This document shows positions 18,006-26,613 of a stretch of DNA of 64,000 nucleotides, one piece after another. Each line of letters starts with the position of its first letter. Within the stretch, counting starts at the first letter, position 1. The translations under genes were made by a program, and so were the position numbers. The stretch is from Rhodoferax ferrireducens (GTDB lineage: Bacteria; Pseudomonadota; Gammaproteobacteria; Burkholderiales; Burkholderiaceae_C), in assembly GCF_003347515.1 (NCBI RefSeq), contig NZ_QEII01000211.1:1-64000 (forward strand). Direction: 5' to 3'. The notes under the pieces were generated by a model. The model worked only from the letters and a program-made list of their open reading frames with translations. It did not search any database and was not told the origin of the DNA.

Positions 18006-18596
18006 TTACAAGCGCGCCGCCAGCATCACCAGGCCCGATGTGCCCATCAGTAAGGCTGCGGTGCGACCCACCCATGTCGGCAAGTGCTGCAGCGCGTTGC
18101 CTGCGGCCAGCCCGACGCCGTGCAGTGCCGCAGACCCGAGCATGAAGCCTGCGGCATAGCTTGCAAATGACTGCCCGGCCGCCAGTTCAGCGCCATGGGC
18201 ATAGCCGTGCAGCAGCGCGGCGACCGAGATCAGGGCCAGGCCGGTTGTCAGCCCGATCCGGCGTGCCAGCAACAGCAGGGTGCCCAGAGCGACCACGCTG
18301 GCTGCAACGCCGGGTTCCGCTTGCGGCAATACAAACCCCGCCAGTGCCACCAGCGCTCCCACGAGCAGCATCGCTATGAACAGCGCGGGCCCCGCCAGAC
18401 GATGGGCCTTGGGCAGCATGACGACGGACCAGATGCCCACCGCCACCATGGCCAGCAAGTGGTCCAGTCCCAAAAAGGGGTGAACGATGCCGGCGAAAAA
18501 ACCCTCGGCGCCATGCCCGGTATGGGCTTGCGCCGCGGCCACGGTCGTCATCAGGGTCACCGCGGCCAAGGACCGCAAGAAGTTGATTTTTTTCAT
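18006..18596 (-). CDS. hupE: HupE/UreJ-family membrane protein, likely nickel permease
   Basis: 196 residues with an N-terminal signal-like segment, then the HupE motif HPFLGLDHLLAMVAVGIW, and about six membrane helices. HupE/UreJ proteins mediate nickel uptake for hydrogenase or urease. The His/Asp-containing helix (GLDHLLAM) and a second LLHGYAHGAE motif are the likely metal path. The gene is inserted between hoxG and hoxZ, not a position I know from C. necator, and could supply Ni2+ during induction. Confidence 0.9.
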   Translation of the reverse strand: MKKINFLRSLAAVTLMTTVAAAQAHTGHGAEGFFAGIVHPFLGLDHLLAMVAVGIWSVVMLPKAHRLAGPALFIAMLLVGALVALAGFVLPQAEPGVAASVVALGTLLLLARRIGLTTGLALISVAALLHGYAHGAELAAGQSFASYAAGFMLGSAALHGVGLAAGNALQHLPTWVGRTAALLMGTSGLVMLAARL

Positions 18597-18641
18597 TTTG
18601 AAATGTCTCCTGAAAATTTAGGACAAGTTGCGAAGATGCGC

Positions 18642-20498
18642 TCAGCGCACGGTGACCGTGGCCATCTCCTGCCCGTCAGGACTCATCACATGGGTTGAGC
18701 AGGCCATGCAGGGGTCGAACGAATGCAGTGTGCGCAGAATCTCCACCGGTTGTTCCGGGTTGGCCATGGGTGTGTTCATCAAGCTGGCTTCGAAAGCGCC
18801 AATCTGGCCTTTGTGGTCGCGTGGACTGGCGTTCCAGGTGCTGGGCACCACGCACTGGTAGTTCTCGATGCGGCCGTCCTTAATCTTGATCCAGTGGCCC
18901 AGCGCGCCCCGGGGTGCCGCGACGCTGCCCACGCCTTTGGCTTCCTTGGGCCAGGTGGCAGGGTCCCACTTTTCGACGTTGGCGGTGGCGGTATCACCGG
19001 CCTTGATGTTGGCGACCATCTCCTTGAAATCGTCGTACATCATCTCGGCGCAGTACTGTGATTCCAGCGCCCGCGCCAGCGTGCGGCCAATGGTGGTTGG
19101 CATCAACTGTTTGACGCTGTACTGCGTCTCCGCCATGCCCAAGGCCTTGGGAAAGGCCTTGTTGATGATGGCGGCGGAGGTGTCGATTTGCTCCTTGACC
19201 CGCTGGCAATATTTGTTGCCTTGTTGGGCGTGGGCATAACCGAGGATGTAGCGCGACAGTGGGCCGACTTCCATCGCGTGACCGCGCCAGCGCGGTGACT
19301 TGACCCAGGAGTACTTGGCGCTTTCGTCGATTTCGTCAATGCTGGTGCGGGTTCCTTTGGTTTTCTCTCCCAATACGTAATTGGGTTCTGTCACGCCATC
19401 CCAGCCGTGCAGACCCTTGGTTTCGTCGCCGTATTTGTACCAGCTGTGCGTCACGAACTCCTGCACCTGCTCCGGGTCGCGCACATCAACGGCGTGGATC
19501 TTGTCCCAGTTGCCGTCGAGGATGGCGCCGCCCGGCAGCTTCTGCGTGCTGTGGTCGCCCATGACTTTTTCGTAGGTGCCGTAGTCCATCACATTGGTCG
19601 CGGACAGTCCGCCGCCGTAGAGCCAGCCGGCGTTTTTGTAGATGGTGCCGATGGCCAACACGTCGGGGATGTAGACGTTGTTGTTGAACTCGATCATTTC
19701 CTTGATGCGTTGCTCAACAAAGTTCAGGCGTTCCATGTTGACCGGTGCGCCCGCCGCGCCCTCCTTGTCGAGGTTGATCGCGCAGGGCATGCCGCCCACC
19801 AGGTAGTTCGGATGGGGGTTCTTGCCGCCGAAGATGGTGTGGACCTTGACCCATTCCTTTTGCAGGTCCAGCGCTTCGAGGTAGTGCGTGACGGCCATCA
19901 AATTGGCTTCAGCCGGCAACACATAGGCCTTGGAGCCCCAGTAGCCGTTCATGAAAGGCCCGAGCTGGCCGCTCTCCACGAATTTCTTGAGACGATTCTG
20001 GATGTCGCGGAAATAGCCGGGTGATGACATCGGGTGGCTGGGAGACACCAGCTGCTGCAGCTCGGAGGTCTTTTTCGGATCGGCCTTGAGGGCGGACACC
20101 ACGTCCACCCAGTCGAGCGCGTGCAGATGGTAGAAGTGCACCGCATGGTCGTGCACCTGCAGTGTCTTGGCCATGATCTCGCGGATCAGGTAGGCGTTTT
20201 TCGGAATCACGATACCGAGCGCGTCTTCCACGGCACGCACCGAGGCCAGGGCGTGGCAGCCCGTGCACACGCCGCAAATGCGTTCGACAAAAGCCCAGGC
20301 GTCGCGTGGGTCGCGGCCCTTGAGAATCACTTCCAGACCGCGCCACATCGTGCCCGTGGACACCGCGTTGCGAATGATGTTGTTGCTGTCGACGTTGACC
20401 TCGACACGCATATGGCCTTCAATGCGCGTGACCGGATCGACCACGATGCGTCGGCCCGTGTTGTCCATCTTGAAACCTTGCGTTTCGTATGCACCCAT
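18642..20498 (-). CDS. hoxG: HoxG, membrane-bound [NiFe] hydrogenase large subunit
   Basis: 618-residue catalytic subunit facing the periplasm. The active-site cysteines are Cys75/Cys78 ([10 protein letters not shown]) and Cys597/Cys600 (DPCMACSTH). The 15 residues after His603 form the extension that HoxM must remove. Length and cysteine numbering agree with those I recall for C. necator HoxG, a group 1d enzyme. It has no signal peptide of its own and is carried by the Tat signal of HoxK. Confidence 0.97.
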   Translation of the reverse strand: MGAYETQGFKMDNTGRRIVVDPVTRIEGHMRVEVNVDSNNIIRNAVSTGTMWRGLEVILKGRDPRDAWAFVERICGVCTGCHALASVRAVEDALGIVIPKNAYLIREIMAKTLQVHDHAVHFYHLHALDWVDVVSALKADPKKTSELQQLVSPSHPMSSPGYFRDIQNRLKKFVESGQLGPFMNGYWGSKAYVLPAEANLMAVTHYLEALDLQKEWVKVHTIFGGKNPHPNYLVGGMPCAINLDKEGAAGAPVNMERLNFVEQRIKEMIEFNNNVYIPDVLAIGTIYKNAGWLYGGGLSATNVMDYGTYEKVMGDHSTQKLPGGAILDGNWDKIHAVDVRDPEQVQEFVTHSWYKYGDETKGLHGWDGVTEPNYVLGEKTKGTRTSIDEIDESAKYSWVKSPRWRGHAMEVGPLSRYILGYAHAQQGNKYCQRVKEQIDTSAAIINKAFPKALGMAETQYSVKQLMPTTIGRTLARALESQYCAEMMYDDFKEMVANIKAGDTATANVEKWDPATWPKEAKGVGSVAAPRGALGHWIKIKDGRIENYQCVVPSTWNASPRDHKGQIGAFEASLMNTPMANPEQPVEILRTLHSFDPCMACSTHVMSPDGQEMATVTVR

Positions 20499-20527
20499 TT
20501 TGTTTCCTTGGTTGTCTTGTGTTGTGC

Positions 20528-21622
20528 TCAGTGCTCAGCCGGGGCTGATGCACTTTGGCGGGTGTCTGTCTTCTGGTTCGCGCGCTTGATGGCCGATACC
20601 GCTGCGTGGGCGACCGCCGCGGCGCCGACCACGGCGGCGGCGGTGCCGCCGACCTGGTCCGCGTTGGCTTCAACGCCGAACTGGTGGATATCGGTCAGGC
20701 GGTCGTAGAACGAACCCTTGTCCCAGAAGCCGTCTTCCGAGCAACCGATGCAACCGTGGCCGGCCTGGATCGGGAAGCTCGTGCCCTCGTTCCAGCGTGT
20801 GGTGGAGCAGGCGTTGTAAGTCGTCGGGCCCTTGCAGCCGACCTTGTACAAACAGTAACCCTTGCGTGCCGACTCATCGTCAAACGCTTCGACAAACTGG
20901 CCGGCGTCGAAGTGCGGGCGGCGGTAGCACTTGTCGTGAATGCGCTGGCTGTAGAACATCTTGGGCCGGCCCTGGCGGTCCAGCTCGGGAATGCGGTCAA
21001 AGGTCAGCATGTAGGTAATCACGCCGGTCATCACCTCGGCGATGGGTGGGCAGCCTGGCACCTTGATGATGGGCTTGTCGAAAATGACTTTGTGGATCGG
21101 TGTCGCCTGCGTCGGATTCGGCTTGGCCGCCTGCACGCAGCCCCAGGAGGCGCACGAGCCCCAGGAGATGATGGCCTTGGCATCCTTGGCGACATGCTTC
21201 AACTGCTCGATAAAGGGCTTGCCACCAATGATGCAGCTCATGCCATCCTGGTTCAGCGGCGGGTTGCCTTCCACCGCCAGGATGTAGTTGCCCTTGTACT
21301 TGACCATGATCTCTTCGAGGATGGCCTCGGCCTGGTGACCGGCGGCGGCCATCAGTGTGTCGTCATAGTCCAGCGAAATCATCGACAGCACGACATCTTT
21401 CGCCAGCGGATGCGCCGAGCGGATGAAGGATTCAGAGCAACAGGTGCATTCCAGTCCGTGCAGCCACAACACCGGCGTGCGTGGTTTGTTTTCCATGGCG
21501 TAGGCGATCTGCGGCACAAAAGCCGGGCCCAAACCGAGCGACGTGGCGGTCAGGGAGCAGTACTTCAAAAAACTGCGGCGAGATATGCCTTGGCGGCGCA
21601 TCACCTCATAAAAAGTTTCCAT
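20528..21622 (-). CDS. hoxK: HoxK, oxygen-tolerant hydrogenase small subunit
   Basis: 364-residue precursor with a Tat signal (SRRSFLK, residues 14-20; mature protein from about residue 43). The proximal-cluster region has six cysteines: Cys59, 61, 62, 157, 162 and 191. Subtracting 42 gives 17, 19, 20, 115, 120 and 149, the set known to form the [4Fe-3S] cluster that confers oxygen tolerance. A hydrophobic Ala/Val-rich segment near the C terminus (about 323-342) anchors it to HoxZ. First gene of the array, preceded by a sigma-54 promoter. Confidence 0.97.
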   Translation of the reverse strand: METFYEVMRRQGISRRSFLKYCSLTATSLGLGPAFVPQIAYAMENKPRTPVLWLHGLECTCCSESFIRSAHPLAKDVVLSMISLDYDDTLMAAAGHQAEAILEEIMVKYKGNYILAVEGNPPLNQDGMSCIIGGKPFIEQLKHVAKDAKAIISWGSCASWGCVQAAKPNPTQATPIHKVIFDKPIIKVPGCPPIAEVMTGVITYMLTFDRIPELDRQGRPKMFYSQRIHDKCYRRPHFDAGQFVEAFDDESARKGYCLYKVGCKGPTTYNACSTTRWNEGTSFPIQAGHGCIGCSEDGFWDKGSFYDRLTDIHQFGVEANADQVGGTAAAVVGAAAVAHAAVSAIKRANQKTDTRQSASAPAEH

Positions 21623-21692
21623 TCAGGAATGTCTCCAGTTGTTTTTTTCCGGTGGGCTAGGACCTGCTTTCATGGGCAGGCCTAGTCGTTAT

Positions 21693-21709
21693 TGCAATTG
21701 ACGCGCCAA
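21693..21709 (-). promoter_or_regulatory. Sigma-54 promoter of the hydrogenase operon
   Basis: On the minus strand the sequence reads TTGGCGC-GTCAA-TTGCA: -24 TGGCGC and -12 TTGC, with exactly ten bases between the invariant GG and GC. It fits the consensus TGGCAC-N5-TTGC with one mismatch. Transcription would begin near 21683, giving a leader of about 60 bases to the hoxK ATG. This agrees with the presence of HoxA, a sigma-54 activator, in the same operon and with the known sigma-54 dependence of the homologous promoter. Confidence 0.82.
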
Positions 21710-21920
21710 CCTGAACCGGGCTGCGGGAATACCCCTAGCCGTCGTTTTAAGTACTTGTTTTTATTGGCTAAATTTGATCACTTGAGAAGCGTCTTCTTGG
21801 TCTTTCGGATACTTGTGGAAGCTGTGCTTTCGGTTGCGATAGGCTGTTGAGAGCTGGGTGTCCAGCCCGAATGCAACAGGTCTTGCCTCGCCGCACGGTG
21901 GCCGTTCCTGCGGATGGCCC

Positions 21921-21936
21921 TGGCACAGATAGTGCT
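21921..21936 (+). promoter_or_regulatory. Sigma-54-like promoter towards the chemotaxis gene
   Basis: TGGCAC-AGATA-GTGCT on the plus strand: perfect -24 hexamer, and GG and GC separated by ten bases, but the -12 box has GTGC instead of TTGC. It lies about 55-70 bases upstream of the methyl-accepting chemotaxis gene. Together with the opposite hoxK promoter it fills the 369-base intergenic region, which otherwise holds no recognisable gene. Confidence 0.45.
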
Positions 21937-21991
21937 CATTTGCTGCCTTGCGTCGTATCGCAACAAGCAAAAATAAATGGAGACTTTGACA

Positions 21992-23281
21992 ATGAATTTC
22001 ACTTCGCATTGGGGCATCGCCCGGCGTCTTTACCTGGCTTCATCGCTGCTGATTGCAGCACTCGTCCTGGTGGCCAACGCGGCCTGGATCAGCCTGACAT
22101 CGGTTGATGACTTGTCGCGGCAGGTCGCGGTAAATTCTGTGCCTGGGCCGGATCAACAGGCGCTCGCGCAGATTGGCTTGCAGGCCCGAGGCGCCAGAAC
22201 CCGTGTGTCGGTCATGGTGGTGGCGGTGGCCTTGGGCTTGCTGGCTTTTTCCTGGTACATCTCCCACTTGCTGTTGCGCCGGGTGGCAACGGCGCAGCAC
22301 ATGGCGGAGCGGGTGCGCGAAGGTGACCTGACCCGTGTCGCCATTGACAAAACTCATGACGAATTCCACCCCCTGCTGTTGGCGCTGGGGAACATGCAGA
22401 GTGCACTGATGAACGTGGTGCGCAATGTGCGCCACGGGGCGGAGTCGGTGGCGACGGCGAGTGTTGAAATTGCGCAGGGCAATCGTGACCTGAGCGGCCG
22501 TACCGAAGAGCAGGCCGCGGCCCTGGAGGAAACCGCTGAATCGATGGCTCAGCTCGATGGCATGGTCCGCAAGAATGCCGATGGCGCGTTGCTGGCCCGG
22601 CAGTTGGCCCAAGATGCCTCTGCCGTAGCCGCTCATGCGGGCGAGGTGGTGGCGCAGGTGATGGACACCATGCAGGGCATTGATGACAGTGCGCGCAACA
22701 TCGTGGACATCATTCAAGTGATCGACGGCATTGCGTTTCAGACCAACATCCTGGCACTGAACGCGGCCGTGGAGGCCGCCCGTGCGGGCGAGCAGGGCCG
22801 GGGCTTTGCCGTGGTGGCCAGCGAGGTGCGCAGCCTGGCGCAGCGCAGCGCCGACGCGGCCAGGCAAATCAAGCAGCTGGTCAACACCAGCGTGGCCCGC
22901 GCCGCTCAGGGCAGTGCGCTGGCCACCGATGCGGGCGACGCCATGCAGCAAGTGGTGAGTGCCATTGCGCGCGTGACGCGGATCATGGAGGAGATCAGCG
23001 CGGCCAGCCTGCAGCAAAGCAGCAGCCTGTCCCGCGTGAGCAACACCGTGACCCAGATGGGCCGCTCAACCCAGCAGAACGCGGCCCTGGTCGAGCAAAT
23101 ATCTGCCGCCGCTGACAGCCTCGGAACCCAGGCGCAAGCGCAAGTGCAGGGCGTGGCCGTGTTTCGGCTGGACCCCACTGAAGAACGGGACGCTACGCCC
23201 GTGCCCGGCGCCAAAATGCCCGTGGTTTTGCTTTCCGGTGAATTTAAGCAAAATAGGCCTCTAGCGCTCGTGGATGCTTGA
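21992..23281 (+). CDS. Methyl-accepting chemotaxis protein with a minimal sensor domain
   Basis: 429-residue transmembrane chemoreceptor. TM1 is at about 13-33 and TM2 at about 74-94, with only about 40 residues between them, whereas typical four-helix sensor domains have about 150. A HAMP domain and the full signalling helix follow, with the conserved hairpin [36 protein letters not shown] chose the ATG at 21992 because GGAG precedes it; an ATG at 21977 lacks a good ribosome-binding site. The last ten or so codons lie inside interspersed repeat copy 2. It diverges from hoxK, and the ligand is unknown. Confidence 0.92.
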   Translation: MNFTSHWGIARRLYLASSLLIAALVLVANAAWISLTSVDDLSRQVAVNSVPGPDQQALAQIGLQARGARTRVSVMVVAVALGLLAFSWYISHLLLRRVATAQHMAERVREGDLTRVAIDKTHDEFHPLLLALGNMQSALMNVVRNVRHGAESVATASVEIAQGNRDLSGRTEEQAAALEETAESMAQLDGMVRKNADGALLARQLAQDASAVAAHAGEVVAQVMDTMQGIDDSARNIVDIIQVIDGIAFQTNILALNAAVEAARAGEQGRGFAVVASEVRSLAQRSADAARQIKQLVNTSVARAAQGSALATDAGDAMQQVVSAIARVTRIMEEISAASLQQSSSLSRVSNTVTQMGRSTQQNAALVEQISAAADSLGTQAQAQVQGVAVFRLDPTEERDATPVPGAKMPVVLLSGEFKQNRPLALVDA

Positions 23282-23305
23282 CTATCGGCTAGTTAATTGA
23301 TAGCG
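23249..23305 (+). repeat. Interspersed Comamonadaceae-type repeat, copy 2
   Basis: Begins AAAATAGGCCTCTAGCGCTC and ends GCTAGTTAATTGATAGC, aligning with the copies at 10370 and 51004. It contributes the end of the chemoreceptor gene (NRPLALVDA then stop) and fills the convergent space before the fadL gene, where its right-hand inverted repeat could act in transcription termination. Confidence 0.75.
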
Positions 23306-23306
23306 G

Positions 23307-24593
23307 CTACCAGCGCCAGCCGAACTGGATGCCAATGGACTGCTGAGACATCTTGATGGTCTCGGTGCCGCCTGCACCAGGCCCCATCAGCGCATCAAAC
23401 ATGGAGGTACCAGACACCGACTCCGACGGCGCGTACATGTAGAAGAAGCTCAACTCAGTTTGCGGTGACATTGCATAAGTTCCACCCAGCGTCAGATGCC
23501 GCGTGACTACGCCCGGCGCCAGGATATTGAAGCTCACGTCACGGCTCTGGACCGGGTTGTCCCCAAAATTAAGTCCGGCCCGAAGCGTCCACTGCGTCGA
23601 GGCCTGCCACTGCACACCCAGCTTCCAGACATTGATATCGGTCCAGCCAAAGCCGGGACCATTGGCCGAACCCAAGGGGGCGGCGTTGTTGCTGGGATTG
23701 GCAATTGCCGCAATGCCACCGTAATTGATGCGTGAGTAGTCCAGTGCCAGCGTGATGGCCGGTGTGGCCTGAAAACTGGCACCAAGGGTGTAGTTTTCAG
23801 GAATATCAAAGCTGCCCCCACCGGCGAAAAGTCCCGCATAGTCGTCAAACTTGGACATCCCGATCTTGGGTGCATACGAGGCGCCAATGCTGAACTTGTC
23901 GTTCAGTTTGCCCAGGTAGCCCAAACGCACACCCACCCCAGTGCTTTGGTCATAATTGCCGCTGGTCACTTTACCGGGTACGCCCGTCATGGGCGGGAAA
24001 CCCGGTGCGTTGTCGAACGCCTGCAAACCATAGGCCTTGAACTGCTGGAACACCAGCAAGGGCGAGATACCGACTGAATGGCGGTCGTTGAACTTGTAGG
24101 CCACGGTTGGCGCCACAATCAACTGCATCAAGTCGACCCCCAGGTTGGGACCACCGCAAAGCACATTGGCCGGGCCGGCGCCGCAATTGATTTGCCCGCT
24201 CGGGTAATCCGTATTCATGCCACCGTTGCCATAAACCGTGATGCCCACGCCCAGTTTGTCATTGATCGCCCGGTTGTAGCCAAATTCCGGAATCAGAAAC
24301 AGATTGCTGCCGCTGTCCACAGACGCATTCAGGCCCCCCCCGGTACGCGTCATCGAACGGTCCGGCATGAACGCGTCCAGCCCAACCTCGGCCCGTGTGC
24401 CGGCCCACGCCGCTGCCGCCGGGTTGTTGGCGCCGGCAAAGGTGTTGTCCGTGCTCGTCACGGACGCACCCCCCATGCCTTTGGCCTTGATGCCGTAGCC
24501 ATGTGAGAAGTAGCCGTTGGTGGCGTGTGCCGCGCCGGTTGCCAGCAGTGCGCAAAGCGGTGTCAGGTAAAGTAATTTTCTGGATGCTCTCAT
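23307..24593 (-). CDS. FadL/OmpP1-family outer-membrane channel
   Basis: 428-residue outer-membrane beta-barrel of the FadL/TodX family, which passes hydrophobic molecules. It has a signal peptide (LLYLTPLCALLATGAAHA), then the mature start TNGYFSHGYGIKAKGMGG, which matches the family N terminus, an NPAAAAW motif, and a C-terminal Trp (FGWRW) typical of barrels. The ATG at 24593 is preceded by GGAGAC. It lies 92 bases downstream of the CMD-Rieske gene. The substrate is not known; in a sulfur locus, uptake of hydrophobic sulfur species is conceivable but unproven. Confidence 0.88.
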   Translation of the reverse strand: MRASRKLLYLTPLCALLATGAAHATNGYFSHGYGIKAKGMGGASVTSTDNTFAGANNPAAAAWAGTRAEVGLDAFMPDRSMTRTGGGLNASVDSGSNLFLIPEFGYNRAINDKLGVGITVYGNGGMNTDYPSGQINCGAGPANVLCGGPNLGVDLMQLIVAPTVAYKFNDRHSVGISPLLVFQQFKAYGLQAFDNAPGFPPMTGVPGKVTSGNYDQSTGVGVRLGYLGKLNDKFSIGASYAPKIGMSKFDDYAGLFAGGGSFDIPENYTLGASFQATPAITLALDYSRINYGGIAAIANPSNNAAPLGSANGPGFGWTDINVWKLGVQWQASTQWTLRAGLNFGDNPVQSRDVSFNILAPGVVTRHLTLGGTYAMSPQTELSFFYMYAPSESVSGTSMFDALMGPGAGGTETIKMSQQSIGIQFGWRW

Positions 24594-24685
24594 GGTTGTC
24601 TCCGGTAGTTTTAATGATGGGAAGCGCGGGAATTTCACTGGAACGGTGAGGGGTGGGAGCGTTGTGCAACAGCGGCTGCGAGTTG

Positions 24686-25324
24686 CTACCAGAAAGCCAG
24701 CAAACGGCCTTCGACGACCTTGGACTTGATGCGTTTGAGTGGGCTGTTGCCATTCTTGATGCAGTCGCCACTCTTCACGTCAAACGCCCATTGGTGCTTG
24801 GGACAAGTCAGGGTGGTGCCCTCAATAGCCAACTGCGTGATGTCGGTGCTCTGGTGCGGGCAATGGCTGTCATAGACCTGAAAAGCGGTCTTGTCGTGGT
24901 AGACGAACAGGCCACGACCCTCGCATTCGGTGCGTGTGACTTCGCCACTCTCGATGTCGGTGCTGTCCATCACGTCGCGCCACTGGCCGGGGCCGGGAGC
25001 GAGGCTGGCCAAAGCCTCGGGCTGGAATTCGGGGAGGTTCATGGCCAGAATGATGTCCACGGCCCAGATGATTTTGGCCAGGCCCAATGCCGGAAACGCC
25101 ATCAGCAGCGCGTCCAGCACCTCCACCGCTGTGCAACCCTCGCGCAGGGCACGCCGCAGGTATTGGCGCAAGCCGCGCTCGGTTTGCGCATGGACTTTGG
25201 TGATGACCGAAATCAGGTTCCTGGTTTTCGGATCCAGGTGCTTGCCGGCATCTTTCAGGAAAGCGAAGTAATGGCCCAGCGCCTCGGGCCGGGCTTTGAG
25301 CAGATAGTTCAGTGCGTCACTCAT
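24686..25324 (-). CDS. CMD-Rieske fusion protein
   Basis: 212 residues combining two domains rarely found together. Residues 1-100 look like a carboxymuconolactone-decarboxylase/AhpD fold (HAQTERGLRQYLRRALREG, VLDALLMAFPALGLAKIIW) without the CxxC of AhpD. Residues 110-212 form a Rieske-type [2Fe-2S] domain with CPH and CPKHQWAFD ligand motifs. It starts at ATG 25324 behind GAGGA, 20 bases after the stress-protein gene, at the end of the soeABC-tauE array. An electron-transfer or redox-sensing role is inferred only. Confidence 0.82.
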   Translation of the reverse strand: MSDALNYLLKARPEALGHYFAFLKDAGKHLDPKTRNLISVITKVHAQTERGLRQYLRRALREGCTAVEVLDALLMAFPALGLAKIIWAVDIILAMNLPEFQPEALASLAPGPGQWRDVMDSTDIESGEVTRTECEGRGLFVYHDKTAFQVYDSHCPHQSTDITQLAIEGTTLTCPKHQWAFDVKSGDCIKNGNSPLKRIKSKVVEGRLLAFW

Positions 25325-25344
25325 GGTGAAGAAATTTCCTCGGG

Positions 25345-26169
25345 TTATTGACAATGAAGAACCAGGACCGGGTAGTCGGAAAGTCCCATGACCTTTTGCG
25401 CCACGCCACCGACCAGGGCCCGGCCAATGCGGCTGTCGTCGCGGCTGGCCAGCACGATCAGGTCGGCTTGACTCGTGGCCCTCGCTGCCAGAATTTCGGT
25501 GAAGGCTTTGCCGACCCGGACTTCGCCCTGCGCCAGCACGCCACCCCGCCGGGCCTGGTCCAGCATCTCGGTGACGAAGGCATCCGCCGGCGCACGCAGC
25601 CCCTCTGCAGGCACAACGCTCACCACGTACAGCGGCAGGGCGCATTGGGCGGCGACCGCAACGGCGGTGGCGAGGACTTGACGCCCCTGTTCTGTCGGCT
25701 CTGCGGCGACCAGCACACGCTGGCGCCACATGTGGGCTTCCCGCGGCACGATCAGTACATGGCAGGGCGCGTGCGCCACCACCTTGCTCACCATCTCGCC
25801 GACCAGCAGGTTGGCCAGAAAGCTCCGCTTGCCGCGGCGACGGATGATGATCAGGTCGCTGGCCTGTTCCCGCGCCTCCTCGACGATCTCGCGGTAGGGT
25901 TCCTCGCCCCGGCGCACACGCAGTTCAATCGCCACGCCCCCGGCCTGCGCTTGCGCGTGCAACTGGGCGATCTTGATGGCCGCCTCGCGCTCGGCCCGAG
26001 CCGCAATCTGCGGCGCCAGCGCCTCGTATTCCGGATTGCTCACCAGGGGCAAGATCGTGGCCAGCGGCAGCTGGCAACGCTTGGCCAGCGCAAACGCCAA
26101 GTTTTCGGCGCCGGTGTCAAATTCGCTGTGTTCGGTGGCCAGCAACAAGCGCGTAAAGAGACTCGCCAT
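25345..26169 (-). CDS. Tandem universal stress protein
   Basis: 274 residues with two UspA domains. The first (1-145) begins FTRLLLATEHSEFD and ends APCHVLIVPREAH; the second (about 148-274) begins RVLVAAEPTEQGRQVLATA and ends YPVLVLHCQ. The second domain has a DLIVLASRDDSRIGRALVGGVAQKV nucleotide-binding-type loop. Usp proteins bind ATP or small ligands and protect against stress; the target here is unknown. It lies two bases after the small membrane protein and is probably co-transcribed with soeABC. Confidence 0.88.
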   Translation of the reverse strand: MASLFTRLLLATEHSEFDTGAENLAFALAKRCQLPLATILPLVSNPEYEALAPQIAARAEREAAIKIAQLHAQAQAGGVAIELRVRRGEEPYREIVEEAREQASDLIIIRRRGKRSFLANLLVGEMVSKVVAHAPCHVLIVPREAHMWRQRVLVAAEPTEQGRQVLATAVAVAAQCALPLYVVSVVPAEGLRAPADAFVTEMLDQARRGGVLAQGEVRVGKAFTEILAARATSQADLIVLASRDDSRIGRALVGGVAQKVMGLSDYPVLVLHCQ

Positions 26170-26171
26170 GC

Positions 26172-26603
26172 TCAGTGCCCTCCTGTCAGAAGGCCCGAGG
26201 CGGCCAGCACCAGCACCGTCACCACCAGGACACAAAGCCCGGCATAGACATAGTCGCGCCGCTTCAGGTACAGGGGAATCAAGCCCAGCAAGGGTGGCAG
26301 CGAACAACCTGCCAGCAGCGATATGCCGATCAGGTTGGACAAGTCTCCCTTGTGTGCCAAGGCCAGCCAGCCCCAGGCCGTGGGTGTGCCGGTGTGCTGC
26401 AGGTAGGCATGCACTGGCAGGTTCCACACGCTGGGCAGTTGCGCCAGCGGCACATGCGGTGTTAGCACCTCGAACACATAGGCCGCGAAACTGAGGACCA
26501 GCGCCAACAGGCCGATGCGCGATCCCCAATCCAGTAAATAGGCGTAGCGTGAGGCTTCGGCCTGTTGTTGTTGGGTGTGCTCAGAGAGTTTGGTGTTGAT
26601 CAT
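26172..26603 (-). CDS. Small integral membrane protein of unknown function
   Basis: 143 residues, unrecognised. There is a hydrophilic, Gln-rich N terminus (TQQQQAEASRY), one membrane helix at about 30-48, an Ala/Pro/Trp loop, and two further helices (ISLLAGCSLPPLLGLIPLYL and LCVLVVTVLVLAASGLL). The ATG at 26603 is 10 bases after tauE. Tight packing between the sulfite exporter and the stress protein suggests a function with TauE or the Soe complex, but nothing in the sequence proves it. Confidence 0.8.
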   Translation of the reverse strand: MINTKLSEHTQQQQAEASRYAYLLDWGSRIGLLALVLSFAAYVFEVLTPHVPLAQLPSVWNLPVHAYLQHTGTPTAWGWLALAHKGDLSNLIGISLLAGCSLPPLLGLIPLYLKRRDYVYAGLCVLVVTVLVLAASGLLTGGH

Positions 26604-26613
26604 TGGCTCGCCT

